48,227 nucleotides of DNA from Deltaproteobacteria bacterium GWA2_38_16 (GTDB lineage: Bacteria; Bdellovibrionota; JACOXK01; 2-02-FULL-40-11), in the NCBI GenBank assembly GCA_001797335.1, contig MGPE01000002.1:1-48227 (forward strand), in the 5' to 3' direction. The notes beneath the pieces are model-generated. The model did not search any database and was not told where the DNA came from. It worked only from the letters and a program-made list of their open reading frames with translations. Of this stretch, positions 38,517-46,256 are shown one piece after another (position 1 is the first letter of the stretch; the number at the start of each line of letters is the position of its first letter). The translations under genes were made by a program, and so were the position numbers.

Positions 38517-40199
38517 CTATCTTAATCCGTTTGAAACTCCGCCTGAGAATTGAAATCCATTATTTCCACCACCCGCATTCACAGAGAATCTTTGACCACC
38601 ATTTCCACCACCAAATACCGCCTGTCCTGCTTGCCAAGGCTGTCCACCCATATTTCCAACAACATTACCATTGCCACTGCGATTGGAGTTATCATTCACC
38701 GTTCGGGTAATTTGGGTTGTAATGTTACCATTACCTTTGATAAAGCTATCTTGATTTTGAGTCATTTGTCCTGCTTGTCCCCAGAGCGTATCAATTTGGT
38801 CTAACACTTGGTTCATCCCTCTATAATACTGCTCTTGAGCTTGCATAGCAGTAGCCAAATTCGACACTGCATTGTACATATCTTGACGATCGCGCGTAGA
38901 CAAACCACCACTTAATTCCTGACGCATGGCTTGAAGTTGTTTTCTGGCATTGTCAGTTAAAGATCCAGGATTCCAGGTACTGGCCATGTCATTTAAAGAT
39001 TTAACGGCTTGTTGAATATAGAGCTTTTGAGTCGTCGATGTGTTTGAAGACACATTGGTTGACTTTGAAGCTTTGATCATTTGAAGAATTTGTGCCATTC
39101 GCTGAGATCTGGCTCTTTGGTCATAATATCTGGCAAATTCATCGGCAGAACCCTTCTTACCTTTGCCATATCCACTGTCTGTTGCATAGAGCTGAGTAAT
39201 GGCCATCATGGCAGGCGTTAAAGAATCTCCCATGAATCTAAAAGGATCGTAGTTCATAGCGCCTTGCATAAGGCCCATATAGGTATAAGGAGATTCTCCT
39301 CGAGCAGCAGCTTGCCCCATCATCCGCTCACCCGTTCGAAGCATATCGCGTTTGTGTTTATTATTTTCGTAAGCGCCCCAAAAAGTTCCCACAACACCTA
39401 ATGTAGGCAACAGATAAGACATGGCTGTCGCAAAACCACTGGGGCTCTTTTTGTTACACTCTTCGCAATCTTCATCACGATCAGAATCTTTATCTTTCCC
39501 ATCCAAATCCCATCCACTACCCGCTTTTTTACCCTTTGTAGGTTCTTTGGCAGGACCATGGCCAGGATGAGAAGGAGCATCAATATCTTCAGCTGCAAGT
39601 TTAAAGGGAATAAAACGCGTTCTCCCATGAAGCTCAACTGGAATTCGAACCACACCATCGGCATCAATATTTAAACCAAACCGTCTAAATATTTCTGCAG
39701 TATCGTCTGTCATTGTTCTTTCAGGATAATCAATATTATAAGCAGCCACTTTAAGTTTGGTAGCTTCAGACAAACTATAAATTTCATTTAACGCATTATG
39801 AATGCTCTGCATTCTTTCTTGTAATAATTCTTTTTGAGAATCATCCAACCGATAGGTAGCAGCATTAATCACTTCTTGAAGATCTTGTGGGCTATTCCAA
39901 TGCTCTGCTGCAAACACAGGATGAGAAAAAATAGCTCTAAGTCTTGAACTTTCTACACCATTAAAAATTTTCACTTTTCTTCGAAGTTCATCTTGAAGAG
40001 CCCGAATAGCTTTTTCATCAGCTTTACGTTGAACTTCTTTATCTTTACTGAGTTGCCCTTGAGTCAGCGCATCCATAATATCAATATCTCTATCACTCGG
40101 GGTGGCTTTAGCGGTAATAGGTGGGAGAAAAGATAAAACTCCTACCATCAATATCCACATTCCATATTTAAAACAGTTCGTTTTTTTCATAAGGTTCAT
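38517..40199 (-). CDS. large exported protein, sigma-54-controlled, unknown function
   Basis: A 560-residue protein starting at ATG 40197-40199, seven bases after AAAGGAG; a second ATG nine bases on is possible. Signal peptide cleavage near ITAKA. Residues 30-220 are helical with Gln/Glu/Arg-rich segments. A short acidic, Cys-containing segment (DSDRDEDCEECNKKS) precedes a hydrophobic stretch (ATAMSYLLPTLGVVGTFWGA) that may be a membrane helix. The C-terminal 170 residues are Gln/Asn/Gly-rich, ending with repeated GGGN and FSGG motifs. It is the only gene on its transcript, between a -24/-12 promoter and a terminator. A role in an envelope structure or as substrate of the secretin system is possible but unproved. 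Confidence 0.75.
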   Translation of the reverse strand: MNLMKKTNCFKYGMWILMVGVLSFLPPITAKATPSDRDIDIMDALTQGQLSKDKEVQRKADEKAIRALQDELRRKVKIFNGVESSRLRAIFSHPVFAAEHWNSPQDLQEVINAATYRLDDSQKELLQERMQSIHNALNEIYSLSEATKLKVAAYNIDYPERTMTDDTAEIFRRFGLNIDADGVVRIPVELHGRTRFIPFKLAAEDIDAPSHPGHGPAKEPTKGKKAGSGWDLDGKDKDSDRDEDCEECNKKSPSGFATAMSYLLPTLGVVGTFWGAYENNKHKRDMLRTGERMMGQAAARGESPYTYMGLMQGAMNYDPFRFMGDSLTPAMMAITQLYATDSGYGKGKKGSADEFARYYDQRARSQRMAQILQMIKASKSTNVSSNTSTTQKLYIQQAVKSLNDMASTWNPGSLTDNARKQLQAMRQELSGGLSTRDRQDMYNAVSNLATAMQAQEQYYRGMNQVLDQIDTLWGQAGQMTQNQDSFIKGNGNITTQITRTVNDNSNRSGNGNVVGNMGGQPWQAGQAVFGGGNGGQRFSVNAGGGNNGFQFSGGVSNGLR

Positions 40200-40530
40200 A
40201 AGGGTGCTCCTTTTAAAATAAACTTTTAACTTGAGTTTAACGATACCTCTTACAATTCGTCCAACTCTTACTCATATATATAAGCAACGGGCGTGCCAGC
40301 TTTCTAAATAGTTAAAAACCATAAGATATATCCATGGGTTAGCGGCAAAGATTAAAAAGGCATGAGAGGTTTTAAATTGTCTCACCCCTGAACAAGCCCT
40401 CTCAGAGGCAGAGAAGACACCTATAATTATACTGTCATTTCAAGAGGTTATATAATTTGGCTGAAAGTTTAGAGTTTTGTCTACTTCTTAGACGCTTTAG
40501 AAAACATCTGTAATTTCCGATAGGTAGATT
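40200..40530. other. divergent regulatory region between the exported protein and the receiver-kinase gene
   Basis: Contains the -24/-12 promoter at 40283-40298, about 73 bases of leader for the minus-strand gene, and a small inverted repeat CCTCTcAGAGG near 40403 that could bind an activator. A weak TTTAGA-17-GATAGG precedes the plus-strand gene. No ORF or RNA gene is seen. Confidence 0.4.
40283..40298 (-). promoter_or_regulatory. sigma-54 (-24/-12) promoter of the 560-residue exported protein
   Basis: Minus strand TGGCACGCCCGTTGCT is a perfect match to TGGCACG-N4-TTGCW. Predicted +1 is near 40272, giving a leader of about 73 bases. The spacer CCCG is the same as at 35689-35704. Confidence 0.88.
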
Positions 40531-41598
40531 ATGAATCTCCCTAAAATTTTAATCATAGATGATGAGCCCAATATCCTAGATGCTCTCAAACGCACCCTTC
40601 AAAAAGATTATGAGATACTGCTAGCTGAAAGTGGGCAAAAAGGCTTAGAGATCCTTAAAGAAACTCCCCATATTCAAATTATTTTATGCGACCAACGAAT
40701 GCCAGAAATGATGGGGGTCGAAATGCTTGAAAAATCCATTTCCATTCAGCCCCATGCCGTGCGGCTTCTTCTGACCGGTTACTCCGATATTGAAGCCGTG
40801 ATTGAAGCTATTAATAGAGGACATGTCTATCGATACCTCACCAAACCCTGGGAAAATGATCAGTTAAAAATAGAAATTAAAAAAGCCTGTGAATATTTTT
40901 ATTTCGACCGTGCCAAAGATAATTTTTTAATGTTGATTTCCCATGAACTAAAAACCCCGCTCACCACGATTCTTTCTTTTACCGAAAGTTATTTAAGAGG
41001 CATTCCCCAGACTGACGAAGAAAAAAAACATTTTGTGGGACGTATTCAAGAAGGAGCCAAGCGATTGGAAGTGTTAGTCAATGACACCTTAGATCTTGTC
41101 ACCGCCCAAACGGGGAAACTCGCTCTAGCTAAAACCCCGTGTCACCTAAAAGCCCTTATAGAAGAAACGCTGTTGTCAATTCACGATATGCTCACCCAAA
41201 AGAAAATTCTTTTAGAAAATAACCCCTATGAGGATTGCATCCTTTCCGTGGATGAAGCCCTTTTTAAAAAAGCACTCACAAAAATTTTAGAATATGCCAT
41301 CGCGGCTTCAGATGAAGGCGGGAAGATTGAAATAATCATTCAACTTCAAGGGCAACGAAAAAGAGATCTCACGGTTTCTATTACACACGGAGGGGAAATT
41401 TTAAGTAAAGCTCAACAAGAAAAACTTTTTGAACCTTTTTTAGTCGTAGGAGATATTTTGACTCACCAAATGGGAGCAGGATTGGCACTCCCTATTTCAA
41501 AATCTATTATCAATGCTCATGGGGGAAAGCTTTCTGTCGAAAGTTCTAAACACTCCGGCACCCTTTTTCAGCTGATCTTGCCTTTTTCAAAAACTTAA
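40531..41598 (+). CDS. receiver-histidine kinase hybrid with degenerate ATPase domain
   Basis: A 355-residue protein. The N-terminal receiver domain has the acidic pair DDEP, the phosphoacceptor Asp54 in ILCDQRMPE, LTGYSD and LTKPW. It is followed by a HisKA dimerisation helix with SHELKTPL (His138) and an HATPase_c-like domain. In the latter the N-box reads KILEYAIAAS where NLLxNAxKY is expected, so the Asn is missing, and the usual DxGxG is THGGEI. GAGLALPISKSIINAHGG keeps the G2 box. The kinase may be inactive and act as a phosphate sensor or scaffold. It starts near the sigma-54-dependent exported protein gene; its own promoter is weak. Confidence 0.83.
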   Translation: MNLPKILIIDDEPNILDALKRTLQKDYEILLAESGQKGLEILKETPHIQIILCDQRMPEMMGVEMLEKSISIQPHAVRLLLTGYSDIEAVIEAINRGHVYRYLTKPWENDQLKIEIKKACEYFYFDRAKDNFLMLISHELKTPLTTILSFTESYLRGIPQTDEEKKHFVGRIQEGAKRLEVLVNDTLDLVTAQTGKLALAKTPCHLKALIEETLLSIHDMLTQKKILLENNPYEDCILSVDEALFKKALTKILEYAIAASDEGGKIEIIIQLQGQRKRDLTVSITHGGEILSKAQQEKLFEPFLVVGDILTHQMGAGLALPISKSIINAHGGKLSVESSKHSGTLFQLILPFSKT

Positions 41599-41599
41599 T

Positions 41600-43504
41600 C
41601 TAATAACCCCAAATTTTTAAATCATAGACTGTCGGAACACGATAGGATGTGGACGTATATCCCCACGTCGTATTAGCATAAGGATGACCACTGCCCAGTT
41701 GATTCCCCCAGATGTATGGACCAATAGAACTTCCTTGATTATCTGCGCCCGGCTCATTGTAACATGACCTACGAGATGTATCTTGAACGTTGGAATCAAA
41801 ATTAGTTTTTCCTTTAATCACAAGTTTATTTAAAGCATAAGAAGGATGTTTTTTAATATAAAAGGGAATCTTTGAAGATTGAATAAGATTAAACCATGTA
41901 CCATTTTGAAACCACAAAATACTTTTATACGGTGCTTTTTCTCTACTCGTTGGATAATACAAAGGAGGAGACAGAGGATAATAAACAGTATCATAATAAT
42001 CTGTATCTCTTCTAAAAATAGGGATTGTCCGTTCTTCCATCTGGTTTGATGGATTATAATAATCGATGGTAAGATTTGGGAAAGCCCACCACTCATTGCT
42101 GTTCGTATCACAAGATATACAATAGCTCGAAGGACATCCCGGTCCCGCTAAATATCTGTGTTCTTGAAACATTTTACCCATAAAAATATCTATATATTTT
42201 ACAGTGACAGGAGTATTAAATTGAAGCTCAAATTTCCCTTCCCCATTAGGGGCATTTCGATCAAAGCTCGTATATTTCCCAAGATTGAGCTTTCCCTTCC
42301 CTGCAATACTGTCAATATCAACAGTTTTCCCAATTTGTCCCATCATCCGGCCACTAATAGTCGCCATAACCAAAGATGTATTATTATTTTCGTCATGTTT
42401 ATATTCCCACAACAGTTTTGGAGTGATCACAGAAATAGTACGGTCTTTTGAATCAACCACCGAGCCATTCTCATCATGAAGACTAATGCGAATATAGATC
42501 GTGTGGACACCTCCTCCCACCAATCGCCACCAATTTAAATAATCCCATTGTTCTTCATTAAGATCTAACTCAACAATCCCGCCTTGAATATTTATATCTT
42601 CTGAGTAATCTGACCCAATCTCATTTGAAAAATCAGCTTTATCTGAAATGGTAATATTATAATAGGATAGTTCTAGACCACCTATATTCCCCGCACAAAG
42701 GTGCCATTTTAAAAGAGGCAATTCTTCTGAAGACATCGCAGTGTTATTGGCGGGTGAATCAATATCAAAAAAACAAGGAGTGGTAAGAGAAATAGCTATG
42801 GAACTCGTACGGGTTTGTCCTCTGTCTGTGTGCTGTGCCGTAATTTGAATAGAAGACGTTTTATCTTTAGCCGTCACTAATCCCTTATTGACAGCGGCTC
42901 TAAGCCCATCAGAACTCGTCCATATGGCTTGATCTGTAATTTTAACTTCTGTCCCATCTGAATATTTAGCATAGGCATCAATTTGTCTTGTCCCTCCCTG
43001 AGGAAGAGCGGAGGTATCCTCATTAGGAATTCTTAAAATAACACTATCAAAGCTTACGGAAGCAGGGGGAGGAGTCGTTCCTCCTCCACTCCCTAAAGAA
43101 ATAGTAATGGGTAAACTTGCACGTGTTTTCCCCCGATCTGTATATTGTGCCGTAATTTGGACAGAAGACGCGTTAGCCTTGGCCGTCACTAATCCTTTAT
43201 CAACGGTTGCCTTACTCCCATCAGAACTCATCCAGGCAACTTGATTTGTAACAATAACGTATGCTCCATCAGAATACCGGGCATAGGCTTCGATTTGCCT
43301 GGTACCTCCTTGAAGAAGCGCAGAAGTATCATTATTTGGAATTCTTAAAATAAGATCATCAAAATTTGCTGCCGCGCTGGGAGGATTTTCACCACCACCG
43401 ATAGGTAGGTCACCGACAGGAGGTTCTCCGGGCGGAGGGCAGCCTATAATCGAAAAAGATCCTAGGATCACAAGACTTAAAAGCAATAAAGATTCTTTTT
43501 TCAT
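41600..43504 (-). CDS. lipoprotein with two Ig-like (Big_2) domains
   Basis: A 634-residue protein from ATG 43502-43504, eight bases after AAGGGG (a GTG three bases earlier is less likely). MKKESLLLLSLVILGSFSIIGC gives a lipobox, followed by a Pro/Gly linker. Two tandem domains of about 90 residues share LRIPN(N/E)DTSAL-QGGTRQI-AYA(R/K)YSDG and KGLVTAK, the pattern of bacterial Ig-like group 2 domains found in intimins and other adhesins. A middle domain contains a fibronectin-like segment, and the C-terminal 200 residues are aromatic and Pro-rich with four Cys pairs (GPGCPSSYCISC, RRSCYNEPG). It is probably a cell-surface adhesin or binding protein. It has no sigma-54 promoter of good quality. 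Confidence 0.8.
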   Translation of the reverse strand: MKKESLLLLSLVILGSFSIIGCPPPGEPPVGDLPIGGGENPPSAAANFDDLILRIPNNDTSALLQGGTRQIEAYARYSDGAYVIVTNQVAWMSSDGSKATVDKGLVTAKANASSVQITAQYTDRGKTRASLPITISLGSGGGTTPPPASVSFDSVILRIPNEDTSALPQGGTRQIDAYAKYSDGTEVKITDQAIWTSSDGLRAAVNKGLVTAKDKTSSIQITAQHTDRGQTRTSSIAISLTTPCFFDIDSPANNTAMSSEELPLLKWHLCAGNIGGLELSYYNITISDKADFSNEIGSDYSEDINIQGGIVELDLNEEQWDYLNWWRLVGGGVHTIYIRISLHDENGSVVDSKDRTISVITPKLLWEYKHDENNNTSLVMATISGRMMGQIGKTVDIDSIAGKGKLNLGKYTSFDRNAPNGEGKFELQFNTPVTVKYIDIFMGKMFQEHRYLAGPGCPSSYCISCDTNSNEWWAFPNLTIDYYNPSNQMEERTIPIFRRDTDYYDTVYYPLSPPLYYPTSREKAPYKSILWFQNGTWFNLIQSSKIPFYIKKHPSYALNKLVIKGKTNFDSNVQDTSRRSCYNEPGADNQGSSIGPYIWGNQLGSGHPYANTTWGYTSTSYRVPTVYDLKIWGY

Positions 43505-43619
43505 CACATATTCCCCTTATGATTAAAATTGGATTAAAATAACAGCAATCCACATACGAACAGATACTTTAATTGTACCCAAATTTTTATAGAATGCAAA
43601 AAAAACAATTCCATCGGAA

Positions 43620-43645
43620 CGGACGGTTTTCCGTCCGCATTTTTC
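43620..43645 (+). terminator. hairpin with T-run upstream of the secretin promoter
   Basis: CGGACGG, TTTT loop, CCGTCCG, CATTTTT. It can act as an intrinsic terminator for plus-strand transcripts running in from the receiver-kinase gene. It could instead be an activator binding site, because it lies about 40 bases upstream of a sigma-54 promoter. Confidence 0.5.
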
Positions 43646-43649
43646 GCCA

Positions 43650-43661
43650 TTTGAGCTCAAA
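43650..43661. promoter_or_regulatory. 12-bp palindrome next to the secretin promoter
   Basis: TTTGAGCTCAAA is a perfect palindrome six bases upstream of the -24 box. It is close to the promoter for an enhancer site, but could be bound by a repressor or second activator. Confidence 0.35.
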
Positions 43662-43666
43662 ACCCC

Positions 43667-43682
43667 TGGCACACCGTTTGCA
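43667..43682 (+). promoter_or_regulatory. sigma-54 (-24/-12) promoter of the secretin-ATPase-activator operon
   Basis: TGGCACACCGTTTGCA matches TGGCAC-N5-TTGCW. Predicted +1 near 43693 is about four bases before ATG 43697, so this mRNA is nearly leaderless. Because the operon encodes a sigma-54 activator, autoregulation is likely. Confidence 0.85.
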
Positions 43683-43696
43683 AGTAACACCAGGGC

Positions 43697-44827
43697 ATGA
43701 AAAAGTTTATCACCCTTATTATCCTTATTTTCCTATTTCAAGTCTCCTCATTATGGGCTGCGGAGATCAGGCTATCTATAGGAGAGAAGCGCACCCTTCA
43801 CTTCCCGGGGTTGAAAAAATTTCACAATACCAATTCAAAACTCGTTCGTGCCAAAATTTTACCCGATCAAGAAGAGGTCATTCTTACGGCTCTTTCTAAA
43901 GGCAATGGAGAACTTTTTGTTCAAGACCAAGAAGGATCCCGCACGGTACCGCTCATTATATTTTCAAAACTTGCTTTAGATCTAGAACGAGAAATCAAAG
44001 AACTCACTTCGGATATAGAAGGCATTTTGGTTCGAAGCGTTGGGCATAAAGTTTTAATTTCAGGAAAAATTTTAACCCCCCAAGATGTAAAAACCATCGA
44101 ACGCATTTCAAAAATGTATGAAAATGTCATGAACATGACCCAATCGGCCGCTTCTGCACAAATCTTAACACTGGAAAAAATGATCCATATTGATGTTAAA
44201 ATGATGGAACTTAATAAACAAAAACTTCAACATTTAGGAATAGAATTTCCTGAAAGCTTAACAAATCACTTTTCTCTTTTAAGCCATTTTCAAAAGGGCG
44301 CCATCACTTCTACCCTTCAAATGACTACAGAATTTAATCTTATTTTTAGAGCGCTTGAAAAAAATGGCTATTCCAAAATACTGGCCAACCCAAAACTCGT
44401 CTGTAAAAATGGAGGCGAAGCAGATTTTTTAGCGGGAGGAGAAGTTCCCTTAAAACTTTCCCGAGGGCGGGATCTGTCGATTCAATGGAAACCCTACGGT
44501 ATTCTTCTTCATATTAATCCCCAGGCCGATAACCAAAATAATATTGCCACAACTCTTAAAGTAGAAGTATCCACTTTAAACCCTGCTACCGCCGTGGAGG
44601 GAATCCCAGGTCTCCTCACCCGAAAGTTACAAACCTCTGCCAATGTTCCCAGTGGGAAAACCATTGTTTTATCTGGGCTCATCCACCATGAAAATAGTGA
44701 AGATATTCAAGCTCTTCCACCGCTTTCTCATCTCCCTGTGCTAGGAGAGCTTTTTTCTTCCAAACAATTTCAACACAAAGAAACAGAACTCATTATTTTT
44801 ATTACCCCTTCTATTTATGAAAATTAA
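43697..44827 (+). CDS. CpaC/RcpA-like secretin
   Basis: A 376-residue outer-membrane channel subunit. It starts with signal peptide MKKFITLIILIFLFQVSSLW. Residues about 23-95 match the pilus secretin N-terminal domain (IRLSIGEKRTLHFPGLK...VILTALSKGNGELFVQD), then a BON-like segment with VLISGKILTPQDVKTIERI, then the secretin core from about 200 with KILANPKLVCKNGGEADFLAGGEVPL and VPSGKTIVLSGLI. At 376 residues it is short compared with typical CpaC proteins. It overlaps the FHA-ATPase gene by 11 bases. Confidence 0.9.
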   Translation: MKKFITLIILIFLFQVSSLWAAEIRLSIGEKRTLHFPGLKKFHNTNSKLVRAKILPDQEEVILTALSKGNGELFVQDQEGSRTVPLIIFSKLALDLEREIKELTSDIEGILVRSVGHKVLISGKILTPQDVKTIERISKMYENVMNMTQSAASAQILTLEKMIHIDVKMMELNKQKLQHLGIEFPESLTNHFSLLSHFQKGAITSTLQMTTEFNLIFRALEKNGYSKILANPKLVCKNGGEADFLAGGEVPLKLSRGRDLSIQWKPYGILLHINPQADNQNNIATTLKVEVSTLNPATAVEGIPGLLTRKLQTSANVPSGKTIVLSGLIHHENSEDIQALPPLSHLPVLGELFSSKQFQHKETELIIFITPSIYEN

Positions 44828-46256
44828 AATTTTAACAACTTACCAAGAAAGTACCCAAACATTTGAGTTTGATAAAAACATCATTTCTATTGGAAAAAAC
44901 ATGGCGGCTGATCTTTTCTTAAACGATAAAAAGATTTCCAGAAAACATGCAGAGATCGTTTTTACCAATAAACAATGGTTTCTCAAAGATCTGGATAGTA
45001 CCAATGGAACGATGGTTAATGGAAAAAAAATTAAAGAAATTCCTCTTCATATCCATGATCAAATTCAAATGGGAGATACGTTTTTGTCTTTGCATCCCCT
45101 TTTTAAAAATAGTCAGGATAAAATAACCGACGAGCTAAAACAATGCTTAGAAGATACTCCTGCCCTTTTTGTTCCTAAAGAAATGTTAAAAGAAAGACTG
45201 TCTCATCATATGGAAAATCTCTTAGAAAAAAATAATATTTCCTTTTCGGATTCTCATGAAAAAAAATCGTATATCGCTCAAAAACTCCAAGAAATTTTAG
45301 GACTAGGTTTTTTAGAAGATTATCTTAAAGACCCTCGTATTTCAGAGATTATGATCAATGGCTCTAAAGATATTTATATTGAAAAAAAGGGAATCATCGA
45401 AAAAACATCGAAAGTATTTGAATCAGAACAGGTTTTAGAAACATTGATTCATAAAATTCTAACTCCTTTGGGAAGACATGTCGATGAAGCCTCGCCGATG
45501 GTCGATGCCAGGCTTCCCGACGGTTCCCGCATCAATGTCATTTTACCTCCCCTTTCACTTAAAGGCCCTATTTTAACCATTCGAAAATTTTTACATTCTT
45601 TTCAAACGTTGAAAGATTTAGTTCACGTTGGAAGTATTTCACAAGAAACTGCTTCTTTCTTAGAAACATTGATTCATGAAAGAAAAAACATCTTAATTTC
45701 AGGAGGCACAAGTTCAGGTAAAACTACACTTCTCAATGCACTTTCAAACTGCATTAATCCCAAAGAGCGTGTCATTACGATTGAAGATTCTGCAGAACTT
45801 AAACTCCATCATCATCCCCACACGTTGTCTTTAGAAGCACGGCCTTCCAATATTGAAGGCCAGGGTGAAATCACTATCCGACGTTTGGTTCAAAATGCCC
45901 TCCGAATGCGCCCGGATAGAATTATTATTGGAGAGTGCCGGGGAGCTGAAACCTTTGACATGCTTCAAGCCATGAATACCGGGCATGAAGGATGTCTGAC
46001 GACCTGCCATGCCAATTCTCCCAGAGATGCACTCAAAAGATTAGAAACCATGGTGCTGATGACCGGCTTTGAACTACCCATAAAAGCCATCCGAGAACAC
46101 ATTGCTTCTGCCATCCACATCATTATTCAAACCAAACGCCTTACGGATGGAAAAAGAACGGTGACTCACATTACAAAACTTTCTGGATTTGAAGGAGATA
46201 CAATATTAACTCAAGATTTATTTAACTCGACGAAAGGAGACCCCCATGCTATCTGA
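44817..46256 (+). CDS. FHA-TadA/CpaF-type secretion ATPase
   Basis: A 479-residue fusion. Residues about 15-95 form an FHA domain (ISRKHAEI, LDSTNGTMVNG) that binds phosphothreonine peptides. Residues 140-470 are a CpaF/TadA secretion ATPase with ISGGTSSGKTT (Walker A, 295-304), the Asp box IEDSAELKLHHH, Walker B RMRPDRIIIGECRGAE and the His box CHANSPRDAL. The ATPase drives pilus assembly or secretion in Tad systems. No TadB, TadC, pilin or prepilin peptidase genes are in this window. It overlaps both neighbours by 11 bases. Confidence 0.9.
   Translation: MKIKILTTYQESTQTFEFDKNIISIGKNMAADLFLNDKKISRKHAEIVFTNKQWFLKDLDSTNGTMVNGKKIKEIPLHIHDQIQMGDTFLSLHPLFKNSQDKITDELKQCLEDTPALFVPKEMLKERLSHHMENLLEKNNISFSDSHEKKSYIAQKLQEILGLGFLEDYLKDPRISEIMINGSKDIYIEKKGIIEKTSKVFESEQVLETLIHKILTPLGRHVDEASPMVDARLPDGSRINVILPPLSLKGPILTIRKFLHSFQTLKDLVHVGSISQETASFLETLIHERKNILISGGTSSGKTTLLNALSNCINPKERVITIEDSAELKLHHHPHTLSLEARPSNIEGQGEITIRRLVQNALRMRPDRIIIGECRGAETFDMLQAMNTGHEGCLTTCHANSPRDALKRLETMVLMTGFELPIKAIREHIASAIHIIIQTKRLTDGKRTVTHITKLSGFEGDTILTQDLFNSTKGDPHAI

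Larger units (their letters stand above)
43505..43696. other. divergent control region upstream of the secretin operon
   Basis: Holds the leader of the Ig-like lipoprotein, an inverted repeat CGGACGG-TTTT-CCGTCCG at 43620-43637 followed by CATTTTT, the palindrome TTTGAGCTCAAA at 43650-43661, and the -24/-12 promoter at 43667-43682. No ORF or RNA gene is seen in addition. Confidence 0.5.

Noticed and set aside
43544-43559. Possible sixth sigma-54 promoter (minus strand TCGTATGTGGATTGCT) before the Ig-like lipoprotein
   Set aside because: The -12 box fits but the -24 box lacks the GG doublet, which is almost invariant.
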